From Dyella caseinilytica (GTDB lineage: Bacteria; Pseudomonadota; Gammaproteobacteria; Xanthomonadales; Rhodanobacteraceae): DNA of 64,000 nt. The notes beneath the pieces were generated by a model. The model was not told where the DNA came from. It saw only the letters and a list, made by a program, of their open reading frames with translations, and made no database searches. The translations under genes were made by a program, and so were the position numbers. Positions 35,352 through 43,872 of the stretch are shown piece after piece. Positions within the stretch are counted from its first letter, which is position 1; every line of letters starts with the position of its first letter. The stretch is taken from NCBI RefSeq assembly GCF_016865235.1, contig NZ_CP064030.1:3782001-3846000 (forward strand). The letters are read 5' to 3'.

Positions 35352-36728
35352 ATGAACCATCATTCCAAGCCCGATAAGACCGGCTACGGCAGCCGCTCGA
35401 TCCTTGCTTTGGCTGTGGTGTCCGCGTTTGCCTTTCCTGTGATCGCGCAGGCCAGTGCCTTCCAATTGCCCACCGATAATGCCGCCGGCTGGGCGCGAGC
35501 CAATGCGGGTGGTTCACTGTTTCCCGACGATCCCACCGCGGCTTACAACAATCCAGCGGCCATGGCCTTTTTCAGCGCACCCGTGCTACAGGCGACCGCG
35601 ACCATGATTCGTCCTTCGGCACAGTTCAACGGCCAGGTCCTGGATGTCGATAACAATCCGACCACCGGCAACAATCCGAACGGCTTCAACAAATTTGTGC
35701 CCTTCCCGAACCTTGCCTGGGTCGCGCCCATCAATGATTGGTTTGCCCTGGGTGGCGCGCTGACCGTGCCTTACGGCCTTCAAAGCGAATACGACCCCAC
35801 GTGGGAAGGGCGTTATTTCGGCACGCGCACAAATCTTGAGTCGTATAACGTGAGCTTGTCGGCCGCCTTCAAACTCAATGACCGCTTCTCCGCCGGCATT
35901 GGCATTCTCGGTCAGCACACCCGGGCACAACTCAATACGGTGATCGATCCGAATGGCGCCGCCCAAGCCTTGTTTGGACTGCCGCTACCGCCGCAACAGG
36001 ATGACGAGCAACTCAATGTCACGGTGAGGCGCAGTATTTCCTTTGGCTATTTCGGCGGCTTCGAATTCAAGCCCACTGATCAGGACAGTCTCGGCTTCAG
36101 CTATCACTCATACGTGAAGAACACGCTGAGCGGCAACTACGCCCTTTACGGCGGTGCGGAAGGCAAGGAAGTGTTGGAACTGGCACCGACGTTGGATCCC
36201 AGCTTGCCCACCATCAACCCCAATGGTGCACCAGCGAGCGTACGCTTCGATAATCCTGCGTTCGCCAGCCTGGACTGGCTGCATGCCTTCAATGAGCGCT
36301 TCTCACTTGCTGCCACGGTGAAGTGGACGCAGTGGTCGACCTTCCAGAACCTGATACTGACGTCGAATGGCCAGCAGCTGCTGGCGTTGCCCGAGCAATA
36401 CAAGGACGGCTATTTGTTCTCGTTAGGTGGCGACTACAAGCTCAATGATCAGTGGATCCTGCGTGCGGGCATCGGTTATGACGAAACGCCTACCGTCCTC
36501 CTCAGCCGCGATCCACGCGTACCGGATGGCAATCGCAAACTGCTGGGCGTCGGTATCGGCTACAAGCCCACCCAGCATCTGAGCTTCGACCTCGGCTACC
36601 AGCATCTGTTCGTCAGCAACACGCCGGTCAACATCGTCAATCAGCCAATACTGGGTGGCGGCTCGATGGATGGTTACTTCGCCGATTCGGGCGATGTGGT
36701 GAGCGTCACCGGTACGTATCACTTCTGA
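35352..36728 (+). CDS. FadL/OmpP1-family outer-membrane transport protein
   Basis: A 458-residue outer-membrane beta-barrel, probably a channel for long-chain fatty acids or other hydrophobic substrates. The N-terminal signal peptide ends near VIAQASA. The mature N-terminus AFQLPTDNAAGWARANAGG followed by DDPTAAYNNPAAMAFF is the FadL/OmpP1 hatch signature. Alternating beta strands run to a C-terminal Phe (GTYHF) for BAM recognition. AAGGAG lies immediately upstream of the chosen ATG. A strong stem follows at 36740-36770. Confidence 0.92.
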   Translation: MNHHSKPDKTGYGSRSILALAVVSAFAFPVIAQASAFQLPTDNAAGWARANAGGSLFPDDPTAAYNNPAAMAFFSAPVLQATATMIRPSAQFNGQVLDVDNNPTTGNNPNGFNKFVPFPNLAWVAPINDWFALGGALTVPYGLQSEYDPTWEGRYFGTRTNLESYNVSLSAAFKLNDRFSAGIGILGQHTRAQLNTVIDPNGAAQALFGLPLPPQQDDEQLNVTVRRSISFGYFGGFEFKPTDQDSLGFSYHSYVKNTLSGNYALYGGAEGKEVLELAPTLDPSLPTINPNGAPASVRFDNPAFASLDWLHAFNERFSLAATVKWTQWSTFQNLILTSNGQQLLALPEQYKDGYLFSLGGDYKLNDQWILRAGIGYDETPTVLLSRDPRVPDGNRKLLGVGIGYKPTQHLSFDLGYQHLFVSNTPVNIVNQPILGGGSMDGYFADSGDVVSVTGTYHF

Positions 36729-36739
36729 CGACACGCATG

Positions 36740-36770
36740 GCTCCCGCTTCATCGCATGGAGCGGGAGCCG
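36740..36770. terminator. Bidirectional terminator between the porin and the TonB receptor
   Basis: GGCTCCCGCT (36740-36749) pairs perfectly with AGCGGGAGCC (36761-36770) around an 11-base loop. It sits between two convergent stop codons and probably serves both genes. Confidence 0.7.
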
Positions 36771-36772
36771 TC

Positions 36773-39184
36773 TCAGAAATCGTAATTGCCACTTAGCAGA
36801 TAAGTGCGGTGATCACGAAAGGGAACGAAGGTTTCGTCAAATTGAGGACCATACAACGTGCGCCCGAGCAAATTCTTCACGCCAAACGTCACACTCCAGT
36901 GCGCGGCTCGATAAAACACGTTCGCTGACACACTGGCCTGGCCTGGAATGGTGATGTACGCATCGCCATCCGAGAGCTGGCCATAACTACGGCTGCGCGC
37001 CAGCACGCCGCCGGCGACACCAAAACCGCGCATCCAGCCGTTCTGGAACATGTAGCTGGTCCACAGGTTGAACGTCCGCTGCGGCGTACCCTGCGGCAGT
37101 GAGCCGTCATTGTTATGAACCAGTGCATTGGTAAATGCGGTACTGAAGTCCCAGCCCGGCGCGATTTGTCCGTTGAACTCCACTTCCAGGCCTTTGTTCG
37201 ACTGTCCCGGCCCCGGAACGTAGTAATACGGCGGCTGCAAACTAAACAAGTCTGCACTGCTGTTGAGCATGATGCGGTAGGCAGCGATGGTCAGGCGCGC
37301 GTGGTTGTCGAACAGATCGAACTTGGTGCCCAGTTCGATCTGCCGCGACAAGGCCGGCGGCAGTGGGTGGTTGTTCTTGCCTAACCCCGTATCCGGCTGA
37401 AAGCCGTTGGACGTATTGGCGTAGATCGAAACATCCGGCGTGAGCTTGTACACAATGCCGTAGTTGGGTATCCACTGCACGCGGTGCTGGTTGAGTACTT
37501 GGTTGCCGTCGGCGTCATAAGCCTGCATTTCATAGCCGGTGCGGCGCCAGGCCATCAGCAAGTTCCAGTGCGTACCGAGAGAGATCTGGTCTTGCAGGAA
37601 CAAGCCCGTTTCCGTAATCCACGGCTCACCCGAGGAATATCCAAGGGCGTAATCGCTCGGAGAAAGCGCAGTGGCCGCCGGCGCCAACGGACCGCCGTTA
37701 AAGATGTTGTACGACATGCCATTGCCGCTGTTGCTACCGGCGTAGTATTCGCTGCCAAGCAAGATGCGCGAATAATCAAAACCCAGCACGACCGCGTGCT
37801 GCATCCAGCTGTTACCAAAGGATGCGGTGACGTCATTCTGCAGCACGTAGTAAGCATCGGAGGTGCGGTAGACCACTCCGGTCGCCGTCGTATTGCCGGA
37901 AGGTTCGTTGCCGTCCATCAGCCAGTACTGCGAATTGATCGACTCGCGTACGTACTGCGCACGGCTGCGGAACGAAAAGATATGGTTGAAGCGATGCTCC
38001 AGCATGTAATACAGCCGGCGCGTTTCGATGGATGTGTGGTCGTTCGGGTTATCCAGCAGCAGACCGAACGGCGAGGAGGAAGACACCGTGCCATCGAGCA
38101 GAATGGTGTGATCCGGAACCGGCGAGTGGTTCATCATCCAGGACATGCCGGCGATGAACGTGGTGTTGGGTGTGGACCAACCTATCGATGGTGCCAGGTA
38201 GCGATTGCGATGCCCGTGCATGCCCTGCTGGGTGTGATCGGAGATGTCCCCATTGGCCACCAGGCGATAGCTCAGCGACTGGCTGTTATTCAAAGCACCG
38301 GCCAGATCCAGCCCGAGCTGCTTTTCGCCATGCTCTCCGATGGAGAAGCTGATCTGATGAATCGGCTCGGGCTGTGGCTTCTTAAGCACCACATCGATCA
38401 AGCCGCCGAAATTGTTATAGGCGGAGGTATCGCCAAGGATCGCTTCCGGCCCCTTCAATACCTCGATGCGCTCCACGCCGATCATTGGCGGAAAATCACC
38501 GATACCCAGGATGTTGTTCGGCATGCCATCCGTCATGCCATTGCCGGTGGTGAAGCCACGCACGTTGAAAATCGGCAGACCGCTCGATCCATCCACGTAT
38601 TCCACGCCGGCGATGTTCTGGATCGCCTCAGCAATGGTCTGCACCTGCTGTGATTGCAGAAGTCCCTGGGTGACGATGCCCACTGACTGCGGCACATCGA
38701 GCGGGTCGGACACCGTACGCGTGGGGCCGCTGCTGACATCGGCCATGAAGCCCTCGTCCTTGCCTACGAGGCCGATGGCCTGGATCGGCGGCAGCAGCGT
38801 CGCCGTGATCGCGCTGGGGTTTGATGCCGGCTTCGAGGCTGATGCCGTTGCCGCAACCGGTTTGACCACCACGGTGCGCGCATCCACGAACGTATACGTC
38901 ATGCCCGTGCCTTCCAGCAGCTGGCGCAAGGCGGCCTCGGTCGCCAACGTGCCAGTCACCGTATGCGAGCGCAGTGCATCAACCGTTTGCCCGGCCGTAA
39001 GCACCTGCACATTAGCCTGCTTGCCAAACGCGATAAGCGCGGTGGAAAGCGGCTGGGCAGGAATGGCGAAGCGCGTGCCGACCGGTTGCTCTGTTGTCGC
39101 GTGGGCTGATCCCAGACCCGGACCACAAACAGCAAATACCAATGTCAGGCAGCCGTAAGCGGGCAGCCAGGCAAACCGGCTCAT
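36773..39184 (-). CDS. TonB-dependent siderophore receptor with N-terminal signalling domain
   Basis: An outer-membrane ferric-siderophore receptor of about 803 residues. The signal peptide ends near GLGSAHA. An STN (secretin/TonB N-terminal) domain at about 30-100 (FAIPAQPLSTALIAFGKQ, GTGMTYTFVDARTVVV) marks it as a transducing receptor that signals to FecR. The plug domain has VPQSVGIVTQGLL, NIAGVEYVDGSSGLPIF and VLKGPEAILGD. The 22-strand barrel ends LSGNYDF, with Phe at the end. The start is uncertain: GGAG lies 12 bases before this ATG and three before an ATG three codons upstream. It lies in a fecI-fecR-receptor order with the regulators immediately upstream. Confidence 0.93.
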   Translation of the reverse strand: MSRFAWLPAYGCLTLVFAVCGPGLGSAHATTEQPVGTRFAIPAQPLSTALIAFGKQANVQVLTAGQTVDALRSHTVTGTLATEAALRQLLEGTGMTYTFVDARTVVVKPVAATASASKPASNPSAITATLLPPIQAIGLVGKDEGFMADVSSGPTRTVSDPLDVPQSVGIVTQGLLQSQQVQTIAEAIQNIAGVEYVDGSSGLPIFNVRGFTTGNGMTDGMPNNILGIGDFPPMIGVERIEVLKGPEAILGDTSAYNNFGGLIDVVLKKPQPEPIHQISFSIGEHGEKQLGLDLAGALNNSQSLSYRLVANGDISDHTQQGMHGHRNRYLAPSIGWSTPNTTFIAGMSWMMNHSPVPDHTILLDGTVSSSSPFGLLLDNPNDHTSIETRRLYYMLEHRFNHIFSFRSRAQYVRESINSQYWLMDGNEPSGNTTATGVVYRTSDAYYVLQNDVTASFGNSWMQHAVVLGFDYSRILLGSEYYAGSNSGNGMSYNIFNGGPLAPAATALSPSDYALGYSSGEPWITETGLFLQDQISLGTHWNLLMAWRRTGYEMQAYDADGNQVLNQHRVQWIPNYGIVYKLTPDVSIYANTSNGFQPDTGLGKNNHPLPPALSRQIELGTKFDLFDNHARLTIAAYRIMLNSSADLFSLQPPYYYVPGPGQSNKGLEVEFNGQIAPGWDFSTAFTNALVHNNDGSLPQGTPQRTFNLWTSYMFQNGWMRGFGVAGGVLARSRSYGQLSDGDAYITIPGQASVSANVFYRAAHWSVTFGVKNLLGRTLYGPQFDETFVPFRDHRTYLLSGNYDF

Positions 39185-39322
39185 GTCATACATCAACTCC
39201 ACGCAAGAGTGATGAGTCTGACATGCGACGCACAGCTTTTCACGCTCCGCTTACGGCTTTTTTTATGCTTTTTACGCCCATCCTCCCGCCGCGGGTCACG
39301 CAGAAGGAGGATAGGCTGGCCT

Positions 39323-40336
39323 CTACCTGTGCACCGGATGCGCCGAGTCGGAAAGAATGACCTGGCTGGCCTGCTGGCTGACGCGCAGGGGAAATACCTG
39401 CGGCAACGCGCCCAGCCAGCTATCAATGGCATCGGTACGGATGCTGCCGGTGTAGCTGAGCTTGTCGAGGTCGCCGTCCGCGATATACAGCGGACGGGTG
39501 CTGTAGCGGTTCAGATTGGCAATCACCACGCTGAGCGGCTCGTCGATGAATTCCAGCCGGTCATTGCGCCAGGCCGTCGCCTGCTCCGGAGAGATACTGC
39601 CGACGGTCATGCCTGAGCTGCCCGGATCGTAGGACACCAACTGGCCGGCGGAGACCTCCAGCGTACCGGCGCGGCTTTCACCCGGCTTCCGGGTCATGTC
39701 CGTGATCTCCACGCGACCCTGTGTCACGGCGATGGTCACCCGCTCACCCGTGCGGCGGACGTCAAAGGCAGTACCGATATCACGTATCGAAATATCGCCA
39801 GCGGCGACCGTAAATGGACGGCTCTGGTCATGCACCACCTGGAAGAAGGCCTCGCCATTCTTCAGCTCGATGCTGCGCTGATCCTTGCTGAACTGCGTGG
39901 TCATCGTCGACGCCCCGCCCAGTGCCACCTGCGTACCGTCTGGCAAGGTGAAATTGCGGTTTTGGGCGATGGCGCTGTTGTAAACCTGTGTGCTGATGCT
40001 GGGTGTCAGATGCGTCCAGGCAAAGAAGACGGCGCCCGACAACGCCACCACCGCCACGGATGCCGCTGCAGCCAGCGGCATCCAGCGCCAGACCGGCGCG
40101 GCAGGCTTGGTGAAAGCCTTTATCAGGCTCTGGCGTGACACCGTGTCGAGCGATCCCAGCTTTGCGGCGAACGCATTGATGCGTTCGAAGGTGGCCAGGT
40201 GGCGCGGATCTTCGAGCGTCCAGGCCAGCCACTGGTCAACGGTATCGTCCGTCGCATCCTGCGCACGCAAACGCACCCACCAATCGGCGGCGACGTGCAA
40301 CATATCATCAGGGTTGGTTTTAGAGCCTGTTTTCAT
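39323..40336 (-). CDS. fecR: FecR-family anti-sigma regulator with element-derived start
   Basis: A 337-residue inner-membrane regulator linking the STN receptor to the ECF sigma factor. A cytoplasmic FecR N-terminal domain (AADWWVRLRAQDATDD, then WTLEDPRHLATFERI) is followed by one membrane span (about 92-110) and the periplasmic FecR domain (FTLPDGTQVALGGAS, IGTAFDVRR) and a C-terminal STN-interacting part. The first five codons (MKTGS) are the terminal repeat of the palindromic element at 40322-40589, so the native start appears to have been displaced. Its ATG overlaps the stop of a frame running through the element (ATGA). Confidence 0.9.
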   Translation of the reverse strand: MKTGSKTNPDDMLHVAADWWVRLRAQDATDDTVDQWLAWTLEDPRHLATFERINAFAAKLGSLDTVSRQSLIKAFTKPAAPVWRWMPLAAAASVAVVALSGAVFFAWTHLTPSISTQVYNSAIAQNRNFTLPDGTQVALGGASTMTTQFSKDQRSIELKNGEAFFQVVHDQSRPFTVAAGDISIRDIGTAFDVRRTGERVTIAVTQGRVEITDMTRKPGESRAGTLEVSAGQLVSYDPGSSGMTVGSISPEQATAWRNDRLEFIDEPLSVVIANLNRYSTRPLYIADGDLDKLSYTGSIRTDAIDSWLGALPQVFPLRVSQQASQVILSDSAHPVHR

Positions 40337-40589
40337 ATGCCAAGTACCCCGCGTTGCGTCTGAGTGGTCGTCAGGTGGAAGCGTGTGGCGCAGCGCCATA
40401 CTCGCTGTATGGCCAAGCCACGCGCTTTCGCATGGCGGCCACTCAGACGCAACCCGAAGGGCCGGGTCTGTTTGCCCGCAATCCTGCGTCCTCGCTCGGT
40501 TACGTATCGACATACGCGCCCTCGCTCCTCCTGGTCTTGCGCGCAAACAGCTCCCGGCGCGGGGTGCTTGGCATATGAAAACAGGCTCT
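40322..40589. mobile_element. Near-palindromic repeat element, copy A (268 bp)
   Basis: The element is bounded by AGAGCCTGTTTTCATATGCC at the left and its inverse (GGCATATGAAAACAGGCTCT) at the right. It shares its arms with copy B at 52835-53000, including TCTGAGTGGYCGTCAGGTGG and TGGCGCAGCGCCATACTCG. Relative to copy B it has about 102 extra bases near 40457-40558. TTA flanks the 7-bp ends on both sides and could be a 3-bp target duplication. No transposase is encoded. It resembles a MITE or a coding-compatible palindromic element and separates fecI from fecR. Confidence 0.82.
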
Positions 40590-40596
40590 TAGCCAT
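40333..40596 (-). CDS. Read-through frame across element A (87 codons)
   Basis: An open frame starting ATGGCTAAG directly at the fecI stop (TGATG). It is preceded by AAGGAG eight bases upstream, runs through the whole palindromic element and stops by ATGA overlap on the fecR start. The peptide starts MAKSLFSYAKHPAPG and ends with RGLAIQRVWRCATRFHLT then TQTQRGVLGI. Copy B carries a homologous frame. The first codons may be what is left of the native fecR start. The frame probably keeps ribosomes moving to fecR; whether the peptide is stable or functional is unknown. Confidence 0.5.
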   Translation of the reverse strand: MAKSLFSYAKHPAPGAVCAQDQEERGRVCRYVTERGRRIAGKQTRPFGLRLSGRHAKARGLAIQRVWRCATRFHLTTTQTQRGVLGI

Positions 40597-41126
40597 CACG
40601 GCGTCTCCTTTTCGTCGATCCAAGCGCGGCAATGAGCCAGCGCGTTGGCGACGTGGTAGCGCACCATGCGCTCACTGAGGTTCATGGTCTGCGCGACGGA
40701 TCCAAAATCGCGCCCTTCAATCACATGCATTACGAAAGCCTGGCTGGCCTTGGCGGGCAATTTGCGCAAGGCACTGCGCAAACCGGCCACCTGCTCCACC
40801 GCCATGGCGTGATGAACCGGCGTGGCTTCGCCGACCGGTTCGTCATTGTTTTGCGCCGCGGCAAAATCGCTGCGCACCTTGCGCTTGCGCAGCCGGTCGA
40901 TGGCCAGGTTCCCGGCCACTTTGAACAGGTAGCTGCGCAGGGAATCCACCGCTTCGCGGTTGTCCATCGTCAAAACGCGCAGGTAGGCCTCCTGGGCGAC
41001 TTCCTGCGCGTCGGAAAGCGAGTTCAGCCGACACTGCAGGAAGGCGACCAGCGCGCGGTTATGCTCGCGAAACAGCCGCTCAATCTCGTCCACGTGCACG
41101 GTTAGCGTCACTGTGCTCATAGCCAT
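40596..41126 (-). CDS. fecI: FecI-type ECF RNA polymerase sigma factor
   Basis: A sigma-70 family ECF factor of about 176 residues, expected to transcribe the receptor gene when FecR is signalled by a loaded receptor. Region 2 is visible (HNRALVAFLQCRLNSLSDAQ, then EEAYLRVL-like AYLRVLTMDN) and region 4 helix-turn-helix (RDFGSVAQTMNLSERMVRYH). Starts at 41126 (MAMSTVTL) or 41120 are both reasonable; neither has a strong ribosome site. A TTG further upstream would overlap the neighbouring gene. Its TGA overlaps the ATG of the element frame. Confidence 0.9.
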   Translation of the reverse strand: MAMSTVTLTVHVDEIERLFREHNRALVAFLQCRLNSLSDAQEVAQEAYLRVLTMDNREAVDSLRSYLFKVAGNLAIDRLRKRKVRSDFAAAQNNDEPVGEATPVHHAMAVEQVAGLRSALRKLPAKASQAFVMHVIEGRDFGSVAQTMNLSERMVRYHVANALAHCRAWIDEKETP

Positions 41127-41140
41127 AAGGGCCGGGGTCT

Positions 41141-42301
41141 CTAGCTTACCCAAGACGCTTCAGCCCGGTACTCTGGCGACGGCCGGCCAGCCGTAGCGCG
41201 AAGCGCTTGCGGCCGGTGTTCCGGTAGCCTCAGGACAGGCTGCTCCAGTGCATTGATCAACAATTGTTCGGCCTGACGGCGCAATGCCTCGCGTCGACGG
41301 AAGGCGGAACGGTGATGGCTGGCCACCTCCGCTTCGGACTTGTGGTTCTGTGCCGGCGGCAGGGCGTACCAGCCGTCCTCGGCCAGCGTGCCGTGCTGTT
41401 CCTGCCAGAACGCATCGTAGTCGGAATGCAGCGGGCGACCGGTGTGGCGCAGCGGATGCGCGTCATTGCTGATCGCCAGCAGCCTGGTGATGCCGTAGTA
41501 GCGCGCAAATGCATACACCAACGACAGCATCAACTGCTTCGGACGCATGCCGTGCATCATGCGCGTCAGCTCGCGCACCACTTCTTTGGCGTTTTTGCCG
41601 CGCGGCCCTTGCAGGCATCCGATCATGATCGAGGCGTCTCGATCGGAGACCGTGAACACGATGCTGTACAGCGGGTCTTCGTTGCCATCGCAAAGCTGCA
41701 GGCACAGTTCCCCTTCGCAGCCTTTGAAGATCGGCGGCCGCATGCACAGGGTCAACAAGGAGCCGTCCTTGGCCGTCAGGCTTCCCAGACTGGCGTGCCC
41801 GAGCGCATACACCAGGTCGAACAAACCACTGGGCAGATGCGTCAGCGCAAAGCGGTAGTGCTGGTTGAGATAATCCAGACGCTGGCGGCGATGCCAATGC
41901 GCATTGACGAAACGGTGCATATGCCGTTCCAACAAGCGCGGATCACGCTGCCGATAGACGCGCATCGACGCATACTCGTCAACGAATGAGAGGAACCGCC
42001 CGTGCCGCAAGGGCATGCAGGCGGCGCGCGCGAGGTACTTCAGCCCCGTCGCGCTGCGCTTGTACCAGCGCCCACTCCAATCCCCGCGTTGACGCAGTGA
42101 GGACAACAAGAGACCAGGCTGGCTGGCTTGTACAGCACCCGCCACGCCGGCATACCACTTCGCGGCAACAGCAAGGCTCTTTTCGACGAACGACGGCGCA
42201 CGGCCGGGGCGCGACCTATCCGGAACATAGCTGCCCGGGGGAAGGAAAGCTTCGATGCCGATACCCAGGACACCGGCGGGGGGATTGTTTCGCTTGTTCA
42301 A
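41141..42301 (-). CDS. VirK/YbjX family (DUF535) protein
   Basis: A 386-residue cytosolic protein of the DUF535 family, which includes Shigella VirK and E. coli YbjX. The core segment has FVNAHWHRRQRLDYLNQHYR, LYSIVFTVSDRDASIMIGC, LQGPRGKNAKEVVRELTRMM and GMRPKQLMLSLVYAFARYYG, followed by HSDYDAFWQEQ. Family members have been linked to outer-membrane integrity and peptide resistance, but no reaction is established. It lies directly upstream of fecI on the same strand with a 14-base gap, so read-through is likely. The basic C-terminal tail after residue 320 is variable. Confidence 0.82.
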   Translation of the reverse strand: MNKRNNPPAGVLGIGIEAFLPPGSYVPDRSRPGRAPSFVEKSLAVAAKWYAGVAGAVQASQPGLLLSSLRQRGDWSGRWYKRSATGLKYLARAACMPLRHGRFLSFVDEYASMRVYRQRDPRLLERHMHRFVNAHWHRRQRLDYLNQHYRFALTHLPSGLFDLVYALGHASLGSLTAKDGSLLTLCMRPPIFKGCEGELCLQLCDGNEDPLYSIVFTVSDRDASIMIGCLQGPRGKNAKEVVRELTRMMHGMRPKQLMLSLVYAFARYYGITRLLAISNDAHPLRHTGRPLHSDYDAFWQEQHGTLAEDGWYALPPAQNHKSEAEVASHHRSAFRRREALRRQAEQLLINALEQPVLRLPEHRPQALRATAGRPSPEYRAEASWVS

Positions 42302-42374
42302 GGCATTCGACCCAAGAGACGTTCAACTTGTGCTCCTAGGACGTTTCAGGTGCTGAATTTTGAAATGCCTTTCC

Positions 42375-42405
42375 CTTCCCTCTCCCCAAAAGGAAGAGAG
42401 GGAAG
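42375..42405 (-). terminator. Stem-loop downstream of the RND operon
   Basis: CTTCCCTCTC (42375-42384) pairs with GAGAGGGAAG (42396-42405) just after the outer-membrane factor gene on the minus strand. No T-run follows, so it is a probable but not ideal terminator of the leftward efflux operon. Confidence 0.55.
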
Positions 42406-42414
42406 CAAATCGAG

Positions 42415-43872
42415 CTAACGCGCGGACGCTACGGGCGGCGTCCCCATCGCCTGGAAAAGAGCCGCTGTATCGGTCATCCGCGCGGCACGGGCCTGGATTT
42501 CCGTCAGTTTCGCGCTCTGCAGATGCTGCTCGCTGAGCACGGTTTCCGGATAGGACACCGATCCCAGTCGATAACGGGCATCGGTGTCCGCGAACGCCAG
42601 CCCTGCCGTGGTCGCCTGGCTGCTGGCGGCCTGCAGGGTGAGCGCATCCTGATCCAGCGCGGTCAGGGTATCGGCGACATTCTGGAAGGCGTTCAGCACC
42701 GCCTGTTGGTATTGCGCCAGCGCTGCGTTGTAGCTTGCGATGGCAGCTTTGCGCTGAGCCATCAGGGCGCCGCCGTGAAAGATGGGCTGGGTCAATCCCA
42801 CGCCCACGCTCCAGACCGAGCCGGCTGCCGTAAATACGTCGGCCGGCTTGAACGCCGCGGTGCCCAACGAGGCCGATAGCGAGATATGGGGAAACAGATT
42901 GGCTGTCGCGACACCCACCTGCGCCGAAGCCGCATGCACCGCCGCCTCTGCCGCGAGCACATCTGGCCGCTGCTGCAATAGCTCCGATGGCACGCTGACC
43001 GGTACATCCGTCGGCAAATGCAGTTCGGCCAGTGTGAGGTTGGTTGGCGCCTGATCCGGTGTACGGCCCATCAACACGGCCAGCGCGTGACGTGCACGCT
43101 CGGCTTGCGCGCGCAAGCCGGGAATGGAGGTATCCACACTCGCTGCCTGCTGCTGCACCGACAGCAAATCATCATGCGACGCCGCGCCCAGCTTATAGGC
43201 ACGCTCGGTCAGATCCGCCTGCTGGTGCGCGAGCACGGACAACCGTTCACTAGTGCTCAGTTGCTCGGCCAGTGATGCCGCATTGATCGCTGCAATCACG
43301 ATATTCGCTGCCAGCGCACGCTTCGCCGCATCGAACTGATAGGACTGCTGATCCACTTGCGCAGCCGTCTGCTCTATACCGTGACGTGTTGCACCGAACA
43401 GGTCGAAGTTGTAGCTCAGCGAAAGCTGGCCGGCGTAGATGTCATAGAGATTCGTCGGCGGGCCGAAATCGGGAAAACCTATCGCTTTCTGCCGGCTTGT
43501 CTGTGTCTGTGCGTCTAGCGTCGGCAACATGTTGGCACCGACTTGCGCGCGCAAGTATTGATGTGCTGCCTCTAGCGTGTGCTTGGTCGCCGCCAGCGAA
43601 GGATTGTTGCGCAATCCTTCTTCCACCCAGGCGTTCAACGTATCGCTGCCGTACAAACGCCACCATTCCGGCACCGCACGCGCGCCGAGACTGAAATGCT
43701 GGGTCACGCCGTCAGCCTTGGCGCTGTCAACGGACGTTGGCTGTACTGCATAGTGTTGCGGTGACGGTGGTGCGGGTGGCTTAGCGGGCGGAGCAAACGC
43801 ACAGCCGGCCAGCCATAGTGCGGCGAACCATGTTGCCACGCGCATGGGTTGAGTGATGGTGGCGCGAATCAT
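42415..43872 (-). CDS. RND efflux outer-membrane lipoprotein (OprM/NodT type)
   Basis: The TolC-like outer-membrane channel of a tripartite efflux pump, 485 residues. The signal sequence ends in the lipobox LAGC (about residues 20-24). Two outer-membrane efflux protein repeats follow (WWRLYGSDTLNAWVEEGLRN, then LPTDVPVSVPSELLQQRPDV, LTQPIFHGGALMAQRKAA), all typical of the NodT subfamily. The ATG overlaps the stop of the pump gene (ATGA). It is the last gene of adaptor-pump-channel, controlled presumably by the divergent TetR protein. Confidence 0.94.
   Translation of the reverse strand: MIRATITQPMRVATWFAALWLAGCAFAPPAKPPAPPSPQHYAVQPTSVDSAKADGVTQHFSLGARAVPEWWRLYGSDTLNAWVEEGLRNNPSLAATKHTLEAAHQYLRAQVGANMLPTLDAQTQTSRQKAIGFPDFGPPTNLYDIYAGQLSLSYNFDLFGATRHGIEQTAAQVDQQSYQFDAAKRALAANIVIAAINAASLAEQLSTSERLSVLAHQQADLTERAYKLGAASHDDLLSVQQQAASVDTSIPGLRAQAERARHALAVLMGRTPDQAPTNLTLAELHLPTDVPVSVPSELLQQRPDVLAAEAAVHAASAQVGVATANLFPHISLSASLGTAAFKPADVFTAAGSVWSVGVGLTQPIFHGGALMAQRKAAIASYNAALAQYQQAVLNAFQNVADTLTALDQDALTLQAASSQATTAGLAFADTDARYRLGSVSYPETVLSEQHLQSAKLTEIQARAARMTDTAALFQAMGTPPVASAR

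Noticed and set aside
37484..38653. 389-codon plus-strand frame opposite the TonB receptor gene
   Set aside because: Antisense to conserved receptor sequence and with no family features.
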